Of a stretch of DNA of 64,000 bases, positions 1 to 10,018 are shown in pieces. Origin of the DNA: Streptomyces sp. KL109B (lineage in GTDB: Bacteria; Actinomycetota; Actinomycetes; Streptomycetales; Streptomycetaceae); assembly GCF_030766935.1 (NCBI RefSeq), contig NZ_JASERL010000002.1:868001-932000 (forward strand), read 5' to 3'. A model generated the notes under the pieces. It ran no database searches and was not told where the DNA came from. It worked only from the letters and a program-made list of their open reading frames with translations. The translations under genes and the position numbers were made by a program. Positions within the stretch are counted from its first letter, which is position 1. Each line of letters begins with the position of its first letter.

Positions 1-1
1 C

Positions 2-935
<934 letters not shown>

Positions 936-961
<26 letters not shown>

Positions 962-2270
962 CCGCCTCGCCGGACGCCTGGAGGGGCCGTACGCGCAGTG
1001 CGACGAGGAAGGCGAGGGCGGCGGCCACGCTGCCCACCGCGAACGCGGCAGCGGACCCGTGGGACTGCGCGAGACGGCCCGCGACGGCGAGCGTGACGGC
1101 CTGTCCGCCGACGAACGCGCTCACGGCGACCGTCATGCCCTCGCCGAGCCGTTCGCGCGGCACGGCCTGCTCGGTGAGCCCGAACCCGGTGATCAGGTTC
1201 GGCGCGAACAGGGCGCCGAACACGGTCACCAGGACGTACAGCAGCGGCATGGAGTGGGCGACGAGCAGCGGCAGCGACAGGAGGGCCGCGGCGGCGGTGG
1301 CGACGCGCCAGCGGGCCCGCAGCGTGAAGCGGGCGGGCACCGCCGCCATGGACAGGCCGACGACGGCGCTCATGACGCCCATCGCGGCGTACACCAGCCC
1401 CGCCTGGTCGCCGTGGCCCAACTCCTCGGTGAGCGCGGTGATCCCGGCGCCGCAGCCGCCGAGCAGGATGCCGAGGAGGACGAGTCCGGCGCGCACCACG
1501 TGCACCTGGCGCGGCAGCCGTGGCCGGTCCGCACGCGCGCGTGGCCGCGCGTCGGCCGGGGCGGGCGGCACCGCCGTGGCGGTCGGGTGCAGCGCGAACG
1601 CGGCGCCGCAGACGGCGACGAGGAGGGCCGCCGCACCGAACGCGTAGGCGGGGTGCGCCACTACGGAGGCGATCCCGATGAGCGCGGGGCCGAGGACGAA
1701 GCTCAGCTCGTCCATGGTGGACTCCAGCGACAGCACCGCGTTCACCACTCGCTCGTCGGCGCCCTCGCGGCGCACGAGGGCGACGCCGCGGGCGCGCGCG
1801 AGCGGGCCGATGCCCGGGACGGTGGCGCCCGCGAGGACGCCGAGCGCGATCAGGGCGGGCGTCGGCAGGCCCGCGAGGGCGCCCAGCGTGTAGGCGGCGA
1901 TGGCGAGCCCGTTGAGCAGCGCGAAGGCGAGGACGACGGGCCGCTGCCCGCGCCGGTCCGCGAGCCGCCCGACGAAGGGCCCCATGGCGACCTGGCCGAG
2001 CGCGAGGGCGCAGGCGACGACGCCCCCGGTGGCGAGCGAGCCGCTGGTGCGGGTCACCAGGAGGACGCTGCCGAACTGGATCACCGCGACCGGCAGCCGC
2101 CCGAGGAACGACACGACGGGCAGCGGGCGCCCCGTCGCCGCGAGCACGCGGCGGTACGAGTCGAGCGTTCCGGCGGGCTTGTCGGATGTCGCGGCTTTGT
2201 CCGGTGTCGCGGCCTTGTCCGGTGTCGCGGCCTTGTCCGGTGTCGCGGCCTTGTTGGATGTACCAGGCAT
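936..2270 (-). CDS. MFS transporter (drug-exporter-like) with repetitive N-terminus
   Basis: 444-residue integral membrane protein with about 12 hydrophobic segments and MFS-type loops such as GPFVGRLADRRGQRP (motif A-like, after TM2). Substrate cannot be told. The N-terminal ~30 residues are a cytosolic tract of five six-residue units (NKAATP/DKAATP/DKAATS), encoded by 18-bp tandem repeats, so the cytosolic tail length may vary between strains. ATG start at 2270 precedes the repeat; a start after the repeat cannot be excluded. Divergent from treY over 81 bp; its 3' end runs into glgX. Confidence 0.85.
2179..2268. repeat. 18-bp in-frame tandem repeat, five units
   Basis: Units beginning TTGTCCGGTGTCGCGGCC at 2197, 2215 and 2233 are near-identical; flanking units at 2179 and 2251 are diverged. 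Being 18 bp long, gain or loss keeps the MFS reading frame (six residues per unit). Confidence 0.9.
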
Positions 2271-2351
2271 CGTCCGACGTTAACGAGGCACGCGCGCGTA
2301 CCCGCATGCGGTGATGACACGAAAGGCGGCGGGGCGGGTACGTAGATTCGC

Positions 2352-4715
2352 ATGACGCCTCAGCTCCCGACGACGCCCACGGCGACGTACCGGCTCCAGC
2401 TGCGACCGGACTTCGGGTTCGCCGACGCGGCGGCCGCGGTCCCGTATCTGGCCTCCTTGGGGGTCTCCCATCTGCATCTGTCGCCGGTCCTTGAGGCGGT
2501 GCCGGGTTCGACGCACGGCTACGACGTGGTGGACCACGCGCGCGTACGCGCCGAATTGGGCGGCGAGGAGGGGCTGCGGGAGCTCGCCCGCACGGCGCGC
2601 GGGCACGGCCTGCGCCTGGTCGTGGACCTCGTGCCCAACCACATGGCGGCGGCGGTGTCCCACAATCGGCCGCTCCAGGAGGTACTGCGGGACGGGCCGT
2701 CGTCGCCGTACGCGCGCTGGTTCGACATCGACTGGGAGGCGCAGGGCGGGCGGGTGCTGCTGCCGGTCCTGGCCCGCCATATGGCCGAGGAACTACCGCA
2801 CTTGAAGGTGGAGGGCGACGTACTGCGCTACTACGAGCACGCGTTTCCGCTGCGCGCGGGCACGGCGACGCTGCCGCTCCTCCAGCTGCTCGACGCCCAG
2901 TGGTACCGCCTCGCGTGGTGGCGGCTGGCCCGCACCGAGCTCAACTACCGGCGCTTCTTCACGATTTCGGACCTGATCGGCGTACGGGTGGAGGACCCGG
3001 AGGTCTTCGAGGCGACGCACGGCAAGCTCCTGTCACTGCTGCGTGAGGGCGTTGTCGACGGGCTGCGGATCGACCACCCCGACGGGCTCGCCGACCCCGG
3101 CGCCTACTTGCAGCGGCTGAGCGAGGCGACGGGCGGCCGGTGGACCGTCGTCGAGAAGATCCTGGAGGACGGCGAGCGGCTGCCCGCCGCGTGGCCGGTG
3201 GCCGGCACCACCGGCTACGACGCGCTGCGGCACGTCGACGGGCTGTTCACGGACCCGGCGGGATCCGATCAACTCCTCGGCCTGTTCCGCCGGTTCACGG
3301 GCGTCGCGGCGGACCGGGGCGGGCACTGGCCCGCGACGGTGCGGCGCGCGGCGCACCGCGTCGTCACGCACGAACTGGCCGCCGAGGTCGACCGGCTGAC
3401 CCGCGAGGCCGCCACGCTGTGCGCCGAGGAGCCGGAGCTGCGCGACCACGCCCCCTGGGCGCTGCGTACGGCGCTGTGCGAGCTTCTGGTGCGGGTTCCG
3501 GTGTACCGGCCGTACGCGACCGGTGGCGACGCCCCTGAGACGGTTCTGGCGGCGTCCGCGGCGCGGGAGGCGAAGGCCGCGTTCGCGGTGCCCGATGAGG
3601 CCCGCGCGGTCGACGCCGTACGGGAGTTGGCGCTGGGGCGGCGCGGCACGAGCCCCGCGCACACGGCGTTCCGTGCCCGGTTCGCGCAGACGGCGTCGGC
3701 GCTGCGCGCCAAGTCGGTGGAGGACACGGCGTTCTACCGGTTCACACCACTCCTGTCGGCCCTTGAGGTGGGCGGCTCACCGGGCGGGCCCGCGGTCTCC
3801 GTGGCGGCGTTCCACGCGCACTGCGCGCGCGTGCAGCGCGACTGGCCCTATACGTCGACGGTCCTCTCGACGCACGACACGAAGCGCAGCGCCGACGTGC
3901 GGGCCGGTGTCGCCGTCCTGACGCAGTGCCCCGACCGCTGGGAGGCGCTGCTCGCGGAGGTCACCGAGCTGACCGCGCGGGGCGGCGGCGCGAGCGCGCC
4001 CGACCCCCAACTGGCGTGGGCCGCCTGGCAGACCGTGGCCGGGCTTGGCCCCGCCGAACCGGCCCGGCTGCGGCGCGCGCTGCTCAAGCACGCGCGCGAG
4101 GCGGGCCTGTTCACCACGTGGACGGAGCAGAACGCTGACTACGAACGCGCGCTGGAGGACTTCGTGGCGTCCGGCCCCTGCGGCCCGCCCGGCAACGAGG
4201 TGCTGCGCTTCATGGCGACCCTCGAACCCCATGTGCGCGCGAACATCCTGGGCGCGGCCCTCGTCCACCTCACGATGCCCGGGGTGCCGGACCTCTACCA
4301 GGGCACCGAACACGAGTACCGCGCCCTGGTCGACCCGGACAACCGGTCCCCCGCCGCCTTCTCCCCGGACGCGCACAGCACCAAGTCGACGCTCACCGGC
4401 CTGACACTCCGCCTGCGCCGCGAGCACCCCGAATGGTTCGGCGGCGCCGCCACCTACACCCCGCTCCCCGCCGAGGGCCCCGGCGAGGCCCACTGCGTCG
4501 CGTACGCCCGCGCGGGCCGCGTCGTGGTGGCGGCGACCCGCCTCTCCCTGCGCCTCGCCGAAGCGGGCGGCTGGCACTCGACGACACTCCCCCTCCCCGA
4601 GGGCGAATGGCTCGAACTCCTCACCGCAGAGCGCCACTTCACCGGTCACGCACGCGTGGCGGACCTCTTCACCCACCTCCCGGTGGCCCTCCTCATCCGC
4701 ACGGACCACAAATAG
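2352..4715 (+). CDS. treY: Malto-oligosyltrehalose synthase TreY
   Basis: GH13 family intramolecular transglucosylase that converts the reducing-end alpha-1,4 bond of maltooligosaccharides to alpha-1,1, making maltooligosyltrehalose for TreZ. 787 residues, within the usual family size. N-terminal TYRLQLRPDFGFADA and HGYDVVDHARV, DLVPNHMA, and the catalytic region VVDGLRIDHPDGLADP followed by VVEKIL are all present, and MPGVPDLYQGTE lies near the C-terminus. ATG at 2352; no strong Shine-Dalgarno is evident. Monocistronic-looking: divergent from the MFS gene and followed by a palindromic repeat that may end transcription. Confidence 0.95.
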   Translation: MTPQLPTTPTATYRLQLRPDFGFADAAAAVPYLASLGVSHLHLSPVLEAVPGSTHGYDVVDHARVRAELGGEEGLRELARTARGHGLRLVVDLVPNHMAAAVSHNRPLQEVLRDGPSSPYARWFDIDWEAQGGRVLLPVLARHMAEELPHLKVEGDVLRYYEHAFPLRAGTATLPLLQLLDAQWYRLAWWRLARTELNYRRFFTISDLIGVRVEDPEVFEATHGKLLSLLREGVVDGLRIDHPDGLADPGAYLQRLSEATGGRWTVVEKILEDGERLPAAWPVAGTTGYDALRHVDGLFTDPAGSDQLLGLFRRFTGVAADRGGHWPATVRRAAHRVVTHELAAEVDRLTREAATLCAEEPELRDHAPWALRTALCELLVRVPVYRPYATGGDAPETVLAASAAREAKAAFAVPDEARAVDAVRELALGRRGTSPAHTAFRARFAQTASALRAKSVEDTAFYRFTPLLSALEVGGSPGGPAVSVAAFHAHCARVQRDWPYTSTVLSTHDTKRSADVRAGVAVLTQCPDRWEALLAEVTELTARGGGASAPDPQLAWAAWQTVAGLGPAEPARLRRALLKHAREAGLFTTWTEQNADYERALEDFVASGPCGPPGNEVLRFMATLEPHVRANILGAALVHLTMPGVPDLYQGTEHEYRALVDPDNRSPAAFSPDAHSTKSTLTGLTLRLRREHPEWFGGAATYTPLPAEGPGEAHCVAYARAGRVVVAATRLSLRLAEAGGWHSTTLPLPEGEWLELLTAERHFTGHARVADLFTHLPVALLIRTDHK

Positions 4716-4766
4716 AGCCCCTGCGGCGATTGAGCAGCGGGGTCCGGGGCAGCGCCCCGAGTCCGC
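4714..4766. repeat. GC-rich palindromic intergenic repeat, copy 1
   Basis: AGCCCCTGCGGCGATTGAGC followed by a GGGGTCCGGGGC/GCGCCCCGAG hairpin. It separates the convergent treY and P450 genes, a position suited to a bidirectional terminator. Same element as the copies at 31.8, 41.1, 44.7, 48.1, 49.6, 57.8 and 59.8 kb. Confidence 0.8.
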
Positions 4767-4780
4767 AACCACGGTTCCGG

Positions 4781-5887
4781 TCAACGGACCCGCACCACCA
4801 GCTCCACCGGCGACCGGTTCAACACCCCCTCATACGTGGGCCTGAACCCCGGCGCCCACCCCATCCCGGGCAACACCGCCAACAACGCCCGCACCCCCGC
4901 ATCCGCGGTGAGCCGCGCGAGCTGCACCCCCGGACACCGATGACGCCCCGCGCCGAACGCCAACTGCCCCGGCGCCACCCGGAACAGGTCGTACCGGTCG
5001 GGATCGGCGAACCGCTCCGCATCGCGCCCCGCCGCCCCCACCAGACACGCCACCGTGGCCCCCGCCGGTATCGTGCCGCCGCTCACCGGCACCGGCGCGA
5101 GCGCCCGCCGCAGCACGACGTGCGCGGCTGGATCACGGCGCAACGACTCCGCCCACGCGGCGGCGCCGAGCTCGGGCCGGGCCCGCACCAGCGCCAACTG
5201 CTCAGGATGGTCGAGGAGGTTGGCGAGGAGCGCCGCGAGCGCTCGGTCGGTGGCGTCCCCGCCCGCCCCGAGGAGCGTCGCCACGAGCCCGTGGACGGCC
5301 TCGTCGGACAGCGGACGCCCACCGGCCGCCCGCGCGGCGCACAGAGCCCCCAGGAGGTCGTCCGTGGGGTGCGCGCGGCGGCGGGCGAGCTGCGGGCGCA
5401 GGAAGGCGTCGAGGGCGTCCGGGGCGCCGCCCAGGTGGGTCAGGCCCGCCCGGCACAGGGCGGTGACGTGGGCGGTGTCCTCGTAGGGCAGGCCGAGCGC
5501 GCGGACGACGGCCGCGGCGGGCAGCCAGTGGCAGAACTCCTCGACCAGGTCGGCCTCGTGGCGTCGGGTGAGGCGGCGGGCAAGTACGTAGGCGGTGCGT
5601 TCGACGCTCGCCTTCAGGGCGGCCAGCGCGCGCCCTTGGAGGGCCGGGTTCAGGAGCGCGCGGTGGGCGGCGTGCGTGGCCGCCTCCAGGTGCGCGAAGG
5701 TGCGGCCGGGCGGTGGCGCGACGAGCCGGGGGTCCGCGAGTGCCGCGCGCACATCCTCGTAGCGGCTGAGCAGCCAGGCCCCGAAGGGGGCGTCGTAGTG
5801 CAGGGGGTGCGCGGCGCGCAGCGTGCGGTACAGCGGGAACGGGTCACCGGCGGTCCCTGGCGCGGCGAGGCTCGGAGGCGGCGTCAT
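4781..5887 (-). CDS. Cytochrome P450
   Basis: Heme-thiolate monooxygenase, 368 residues if it starts at the ATG at 5887 (MTPPPSLAAPGTAGDPF...), a little shorter than most actinobacterial P450s (~400). The frame is open to 6217, but that upstream stretch lacks P450 character. I-helix GAGGDATDRAL, ExxR in WAESLRRDP and the heme loop FGAGRHRCPGVQLARL with the Cys ligand are present. Substrate unknown; no ferredoxin or cluster genes adjoin. The 281 bp up to the divergent M14 gene hold no further gene that I can see. Confidence 0.9.
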   Translation of the reverse strand: MTPPPSLAAPGTAGDPFPLYRTLRAAHPLHYDAPFGAWLLSRYEDVRAALADPRLVAPPPGRTFAHLEAATHAAHRALLNPALQGRALAALKASVERTAYVLARRLTRRHEADLVEEFCHWLPAAAVVRALGLPYEDTAHVTALCRAGLTHLGGAPDALDAFLRPQLARRRAHPTDDLLGALCAARAAGGRPLSDEAVHGLVATLLGAGGDATDRALAALLANLLDHPEQLALVRARPELGAAAWAESLRRDPAAHVVLRRALAPVPVSGGTIPAGATVACLVGAAGRDAERFADPDRYDLFRVAPGQLAFGAGRHRCPGVQLARLTADAGVRALLAVLPGMGWAPGFRPTYEGVLNRSPVELVVRVR

Positions 5888-6168
5888 GGACGCCGTGCGC
5901 GGGTAGGAGCCCGGTGCGTCGGGATACGAGACCGGTCCGGAAGGGCACAGCACAGCGGGACTCCACTCTGTACCGGGGCGCGCACCGGTCGCTGCGCGCG
6001 GCTCTTCCCAGCGCACCACCGAGGCCTTCGTCACGCAGGCCCCGTGCCACCGAACGAGTGACAGGGGTGACGCAGGGTGACGGATGGGCCTGACCTGCGC
6101 GGGGCCGCGGTGGCGCGATTCATGTCCTGCCGGGCGGCCGCGGGCCGCTGTATGGGCCTTCTTGACAC

Positions 6169-7464
6169 ATGGAGCGGAGCATGGGGTACTGCGGATTGCT
6201 GACGCCGGGAGCACCAACGGGGGTGAGTCACCTGACGGAGCAGCGATACCCCACCTCGGCCGAGTTGGTCCAGTCAGCGCGGGAGCTGGCGTCTCACCGA
6301 CCTGACCTGTGTCGCCTACGACAGGTCGGGACTTCGCGCGGCGGGCGCCCCCTGCATCTGCTGTCCGTAGGGCACGACCGGCGCGCCGTCCTCGTCGTCG
6401 CGGGGGCGCACGCCAACGAGCCCACGGGCGGCTCCACGGCGCTGCATCTGGCCGAAAGGGCCCTGTTCGACCGGGTGTTGCGGACCGACAGGTCGTGGCA
6501 CTTCCTGTTGTGCGCGGATCCGGACGGCGCGGCCCTGCACAACGCTCCGGAGCCGCGTTCGCTGCTCGACTACCACCGCGGCTTCTTCCGGCCCACGGGC
6601 GCCGAGCAGCCGGAGTGGTCGCCTTCGGTGCTGCCGCCCGACCGGCTGCCTCCGGAGACGAAGACCCTGGTGGGTGTGATCGACGAGGTGCGGCCGTACC
6701 TCCAGGTGTCGCTGCACGGCACCGAACTGGGCGGCAGCTGGGTGCAGTTGACGCGGGACATACCGGGGCTCGCAGAGCCCTTCGCCAAGTCGGCCGCCGA
6801 GCTGCACATACCGGTGGAGACGGGGGCGTCGGACGCGGCGGGCTGGCCGGCGTCGGGGCGCGGCGTCCATGTGATGCCGGACCTGGACGCGCGGGCCGCG
6901 TTCCCGAGCCTGCCGGACGACGCGCGGCTCTCGACGTGGCACCACGCGCACCGCTACGGCGGCTCCACGGCGATCGTGGAGGTCCCGATGTGGGCCAGCG
7001 ACCTCGTGGACGACCCGGCCCCGCATCCGGCGCCGGAGCGGGCGCTGCGGCGCCTGTCGGCCCGGCTCAGCCGCGACACCCGGCTCGTGGAGGAGATCCT
7101 CGTGGAGGCCATGCCCCGGCTCCCGGACACCGGGGGCCCGCTCCTGGGTGCGGCGCGCTGGGCGCTCGGCCTGGTGCCGGGCCTCGCGGACGACTGGGTG
7201 CAGCCGCCGCCACCGGACGCCACGATGGCGTACATCGGCAGCATCGACGCCTTCGCCCGGCGGCTTCCGCTGCGGGCGGCGGCGATGCTCCTGCGGGTCC
7301 TGGAGGAGGCCGGCGACCTGGCGGCGCCCCGGCTCGACGCGCTCGTCACGCGCTGGTGCGAGGCGTACGCCGAGCGGTTCGGGGCGCGTTGGGTACCGGT
7401 GGCCCACCAGATCGAGCACCAGGCGCGGACGACGCTGGCGGCGGTGCGGCACGCGCGCGGGTGA
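6169..7464 (+). CDS. M14 family zinc carboxypeptidase
   Basis: Cytosolic metallocarboxypeptidase-fold protein (no signal peptide seen). The zinc site appears as HANEP (His and Glu of HxxE) around residue 85 and a later His in VSLHGTELGG; the region AIVEVPMW carries a candidate catalytic Glu. Length up to 431 residues. Start is uncertain: ATGs at 6169 and 6181 lie next to a GGAGCGGAG tract, while a GTG at 6223 (SHLTEQRYPTS...) would remove a poorly convincing N-terminus. Substrate unknown; M14 relatives cleave C-terminal residues or peptidoglycan-like bonds. Confidence 0.85.
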   Translation: MERSMGYCGLLTPGAPTGVSHLTEQRYPTSAELVQSARELASHRPDLCRLRQVGTSRGGRPLHLLSVGHDRRAVLVVAGAHANEPTGGSTALHLAERALFDRVLRTDRSWHFLLCADPDGAALHNAPEPRSLLDYHRGFFRPTGAEQPEWSPSVLPPDRLPPETKTLVGVIDEVRPYLQVSLHGTELGGSWVQLTRDIPGLAEPFAKSAAELHIPVETGASDAAGWPASGRGVHVMPDLDARAAFPSLPDDARLSTWHHAHRYGGSTAIVEVPMWASDLVDDPAPHPAPERALRRLSARLSRDTRLVEEILVEAMPRLPDTGGPLLGAARWALGLVPGLADDWVQPPPPDATMAYIGSIDAFARRLPLRAAAMLLRVLEEAGDLAAPRLDALVTRWCEAYAERFGARWVPVAHQIEHQARTTLAAVRHARG

Positions 7465-7504
7465 GCGTGTTTCTGAGCGCCCCGTTGAGCACGCGCCCCG
7501 CGCG

Positions 7505-8056
7505 TCAGTCGGCCGACAGCCGGAACGACATCCGCCCGAAGGCGACCTGATCGCCGTCCTGGACGACGGCCGCGCCGATCACCCTGCGCCCGTTCACCGT
7601 CGTGCCGTTGGTGGAGCCGAGGTCGCGCAGCACCCACACGCCGCCCTGCCTGCTCAGCTCGGCGTGCACCCGCGAGACCGTGTCGTGGCTGAGCCGCAGC
7701 CCGTTGACCGGGTCGCGGCCGATGCGCAGCGGGTACGGGGCGGCGACCGGAGGCAGGAGCAGCTTCGGCAGCCGCTCCACGGTCCACGCCCTGCGCAGCC
7801 GGACGGTGAACCCGGAGACCGCTCCCACGGTGCCGAACAGCGCCCGCGACCAGCGGTTCTCCTGGTGCAGATCGGCGGTGAGCCGGTCGAGTTCCTCGGG
7901 CCTGCGGGCAGTGAGCGCGAGTTCCATGCGGCGCACGAACGTGTCGTGCGAGAGCCGGCCGAGGGCGACGCCGTCCCTGAGCACCTTCAGGGCACGGTCC
8001 CGCTCGGCGTCGGAGAGCCGAGCCGGGTACGTGTGGTGTTCAAAAGAGGACGTCAC
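7505..8056 (-). CDS. DUF1707-FHA domain protein
   Basis: 183 residues. Residues ~10-65 match the DUF1707 (SHOCT-like) pattern: RLSDAERDRALKVLRDGVALGRLSHDTFVRRMELALTA with the later LDRLTADL. Residues ~105-183 form a forkhead-associated phosphothreonine-binding domain: RIGRDPVNGLRLSHDTVSRVHAEL, LRDLGSTNGTTVNG, QVAFG. FHA proteins of this kind dock Ser/Thr-kinase substrates; no kinase is in the window. Convergent with the M14 gene, divergent from treZ. Confidence 0.9.
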   Translation of the reverse strand: MTSSFEHHTYPARLSDAERDRALKVLRDGVALGRLSHDTFVRRMELALTARRPEELDRLTADLHQENRWSRALFGTVGAVSGFTVRLRRAWTVERLPKLLLPPVAAPYPLRIGRDPVNGLRLSHDTVSRVHAELSRQGGVWVLRDLGSTNGTTVNGRRVIGAAVVQDGDQVAFGRMSFRLSAD

Positions 8057-8231
8057 ACAGCGAATTGTCGGGCAGCGGAGGCCGGAGTGTCCAGAAGACC
8101 GGGAAGCGGGGCCGAGTTCGTGTGATCCGGGCCCCAGCCTTCCGAAACGGCCCCGTGGCGATCACACGTGACGCACCATGGGGACCTGTTGTCACTGTCG
8201 GCGGGCATCCGGTCACGAGGGGGAACGGTCC

Positions 8232-9998
8232 GTGCAGTTCGAGGTATGGGCACCACAGGCCGAGCAAGTAACGCTCCACATAGGGGGTGTTGAGGACGAA
8301 CAGGGCGCCACGCGCGCGTTGTCGCGCGACCCGTACCGCGGAACCGGGTGGTGGTCCGGGCAGGCCGAGGCGGCCGACGGCACCCGGTACGGGTTCGCGG
8401 TGGACGGCGGACCCGTGCTGCCCGACCCGCGCTCGCGCAGACAGCCCGACGGGCCGGACGGCCCGAGCGCCGTCGTCGACCACAGGCGGTACGCGTGGCG
8501 CGGCTCCTGGGCGGGGCGCGGGCTGACCGGGGCGCTCCTGTACGAGCTGCATGTGGGCACGTACACGCGCGAGGGCACGCTCGACGCCGCCGCGCGCCGG
8601 CTCGGCCACCTCGCGGAACTGGGCGTCACGCACGTGGAGTTGATGCCGGTCTGCCCGATGCCGGGACGGCACGGCTGGGGGTACGACGGAGTCTCCCCAT
8701 GGGCGGTGCACGAGCCGTACGGCGGGCCCGAGGCGCTGAAGCGTTTTGTCGACTCGGCGCACGAGCACGGCCTCGGTGTCGTGCTCGACGTCGTCCACAA
8801 CCACCTGGGGCCCTCCGGCAACCATCTGCCCGCGTTCGGCCCGTACTTCACGGATACGCACCACACTCCGTGGGGCAGCGCGGTGAACCTGGACGCGGCC
8901 GGTTCCGACGAGGTGCGGGCGTATCTGACCGGCAGCGCGCTCGCCTGGCTGCGCGACTACCGGATCGACGGGCTGCGGCTCGACGCGATCCACGAGCTGC
9001 ACGACCGGCGCGCCCTGCCGTTCCTGGAGGAGCTGTCGGCGGCCGTGGACGCGCTCGCCGACGAGCTCGGCCGGCCGCTGTTCCTGATCGGCGAGTCCGA
9101 CCTCGGCGACCCGCGCGTCATCACCCCTCGTACGGAGGGCGGCTTCGGCCTGCACGCGCAGTGGAACGACGACACGCACCACGCGGTGCACGCGGCCGTC
9201 ACCGGTGAACGGCAGGGCTACTACGGGGACTTCGCGCGGCAGCCGATGGCGGCGCTCGCGAAGACGCTCACGCGCGGCTTCTTCCACGACGGCACGTACT
9301 CGACGTTCCGGGGCCGTCGCCACGGCCGCCCGCTGGACCGCGCCACCACGCCCGCGCACCGGCTCCTCGCGTACGCGCAGACCCACGACCAGGTCGGCAA
9401 CCGCGCGCAGGGCGAGCGCCTCGGCGCGCTCGTCTCCCCCGGGCTTCTCGCGTGCGCGGCGACGCTCGTGCTCACGGGACCGTTCACGCCGATGCTGTTC
9501 ATGGGCGAGGAGTGGGCGGCGAGCACGCCCTGGCAGTTCTTCACCGACCACACCGACGCCGCCCTCGCCGACGCCGTACGCAAGGGCAGGCGGCGGGAGT
9601 TCGCGGCGCACGGCTGGGCCGAGGAGGACGTGCCCGATCCGCAGGACCCGGCCACCCGCGAGCGCTCCTGCCTGGACTGGGACGAGCGCGAAACGGGCCA
9701 CCACGCGCGCGTGCTCGCCTGGTACCGCGAACTCATCGCCCTGCGCCGCGCCCGGCCCGACCTCCAGGACCCGGATCTGGCGGCGGTCAAGGTCGCGTAC
9801 GACGAGGGGGCGCGGTGGATCGCTTATCGGCGCGGTGACCTTCGGGTGGCGGTGAACCTGTCGGACGTGCCGGTGTCGATTCCGCTGGGCCGGCCGGTGG
9901 CGCGGCTGCTCGCGGCGTGGGAGCCGGTGGAACTGCCGGGCGCGGATGGCGTGTTGACGGTTCCGGCCCAGTCCTGCGTGATCGCTGTGGCGCCGTAG
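8232..9998 (+). CDS. treZ: Malto-oligosyltrehalose trehalohydrolase TreZ
   Basis: GH13 enzyme that hydrolyses maltooligosyltrehalose to release trehalose. GTG start at 8232 (VQFEVWAPQAEQV) is chosen because GAGGGGGAACGG lies just upstream and the protein then begins at the CBM48-like domain; 588 residues, usual for the family. Catalytic barrel motifs: LLYELHVGTYT, DVVHNHLGP, GLRLDAIHEL (nucleophile Asp) and FLIGESDLGD (acid/base Glu), then AQTHDQVGNRAQG. It works directly after TreY, encoded 3.5 kb upstream; the two are separated by P450, M14 and FHA genes and are not in one operon. Confidence 0.95.
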   Translation: MQFEVWAPQAEQVTLHIGGVEDEQGATRALSRDPYRGTGWWSGQAEAADGTRYGFAVDGGPVLPDPRSRRQPDGPDGPSAVVDHRRYAWRGSWAGRGLTGALLYELHVGTYTREGTLDAAARRLGHLAELGVTHVELMPVCPMPGRHGWGYDGVSPWAVHEPYGGPEALKRFVDSAHEHGLGVVLDVVHNHLGPSGNHLPAFGPYFTDTHHTPWGSAVNLDAAGSDEVRAYLTGSALAWLRDYRIDGLRLDAIHELHDRRALPFLEELSAAVDALADELGRPLFLIGESDLGDPRVITPRTEGGFGLHAQWNDDTHHAVHAAVTGERQGYYGDFARQPMAALAKTLTRGFFHDGTYSTFRGRRHGRPLDRATTPAHRLLAYAQTHDQVGNRAQGERLGALVSPGLLACAATLVLTGPFTPMLFMGEEWAASTPWQFFTDHTDAALADAVRKGRRREFAAHGWAEEDVPDPQDPATRERSCLDWDERETGHHARVLAWYRELIALRRARPDLQDPDLAAVKVAYDEGARWIAYRRGDLRVAVNLSDVPVSIPLGRPVARLLAAWEPVELPGADGVLTVPAQSCVIAVAP

Positions 9999-10018
9999 GA
10001 AGCCGCGCGGGGAGCCGC

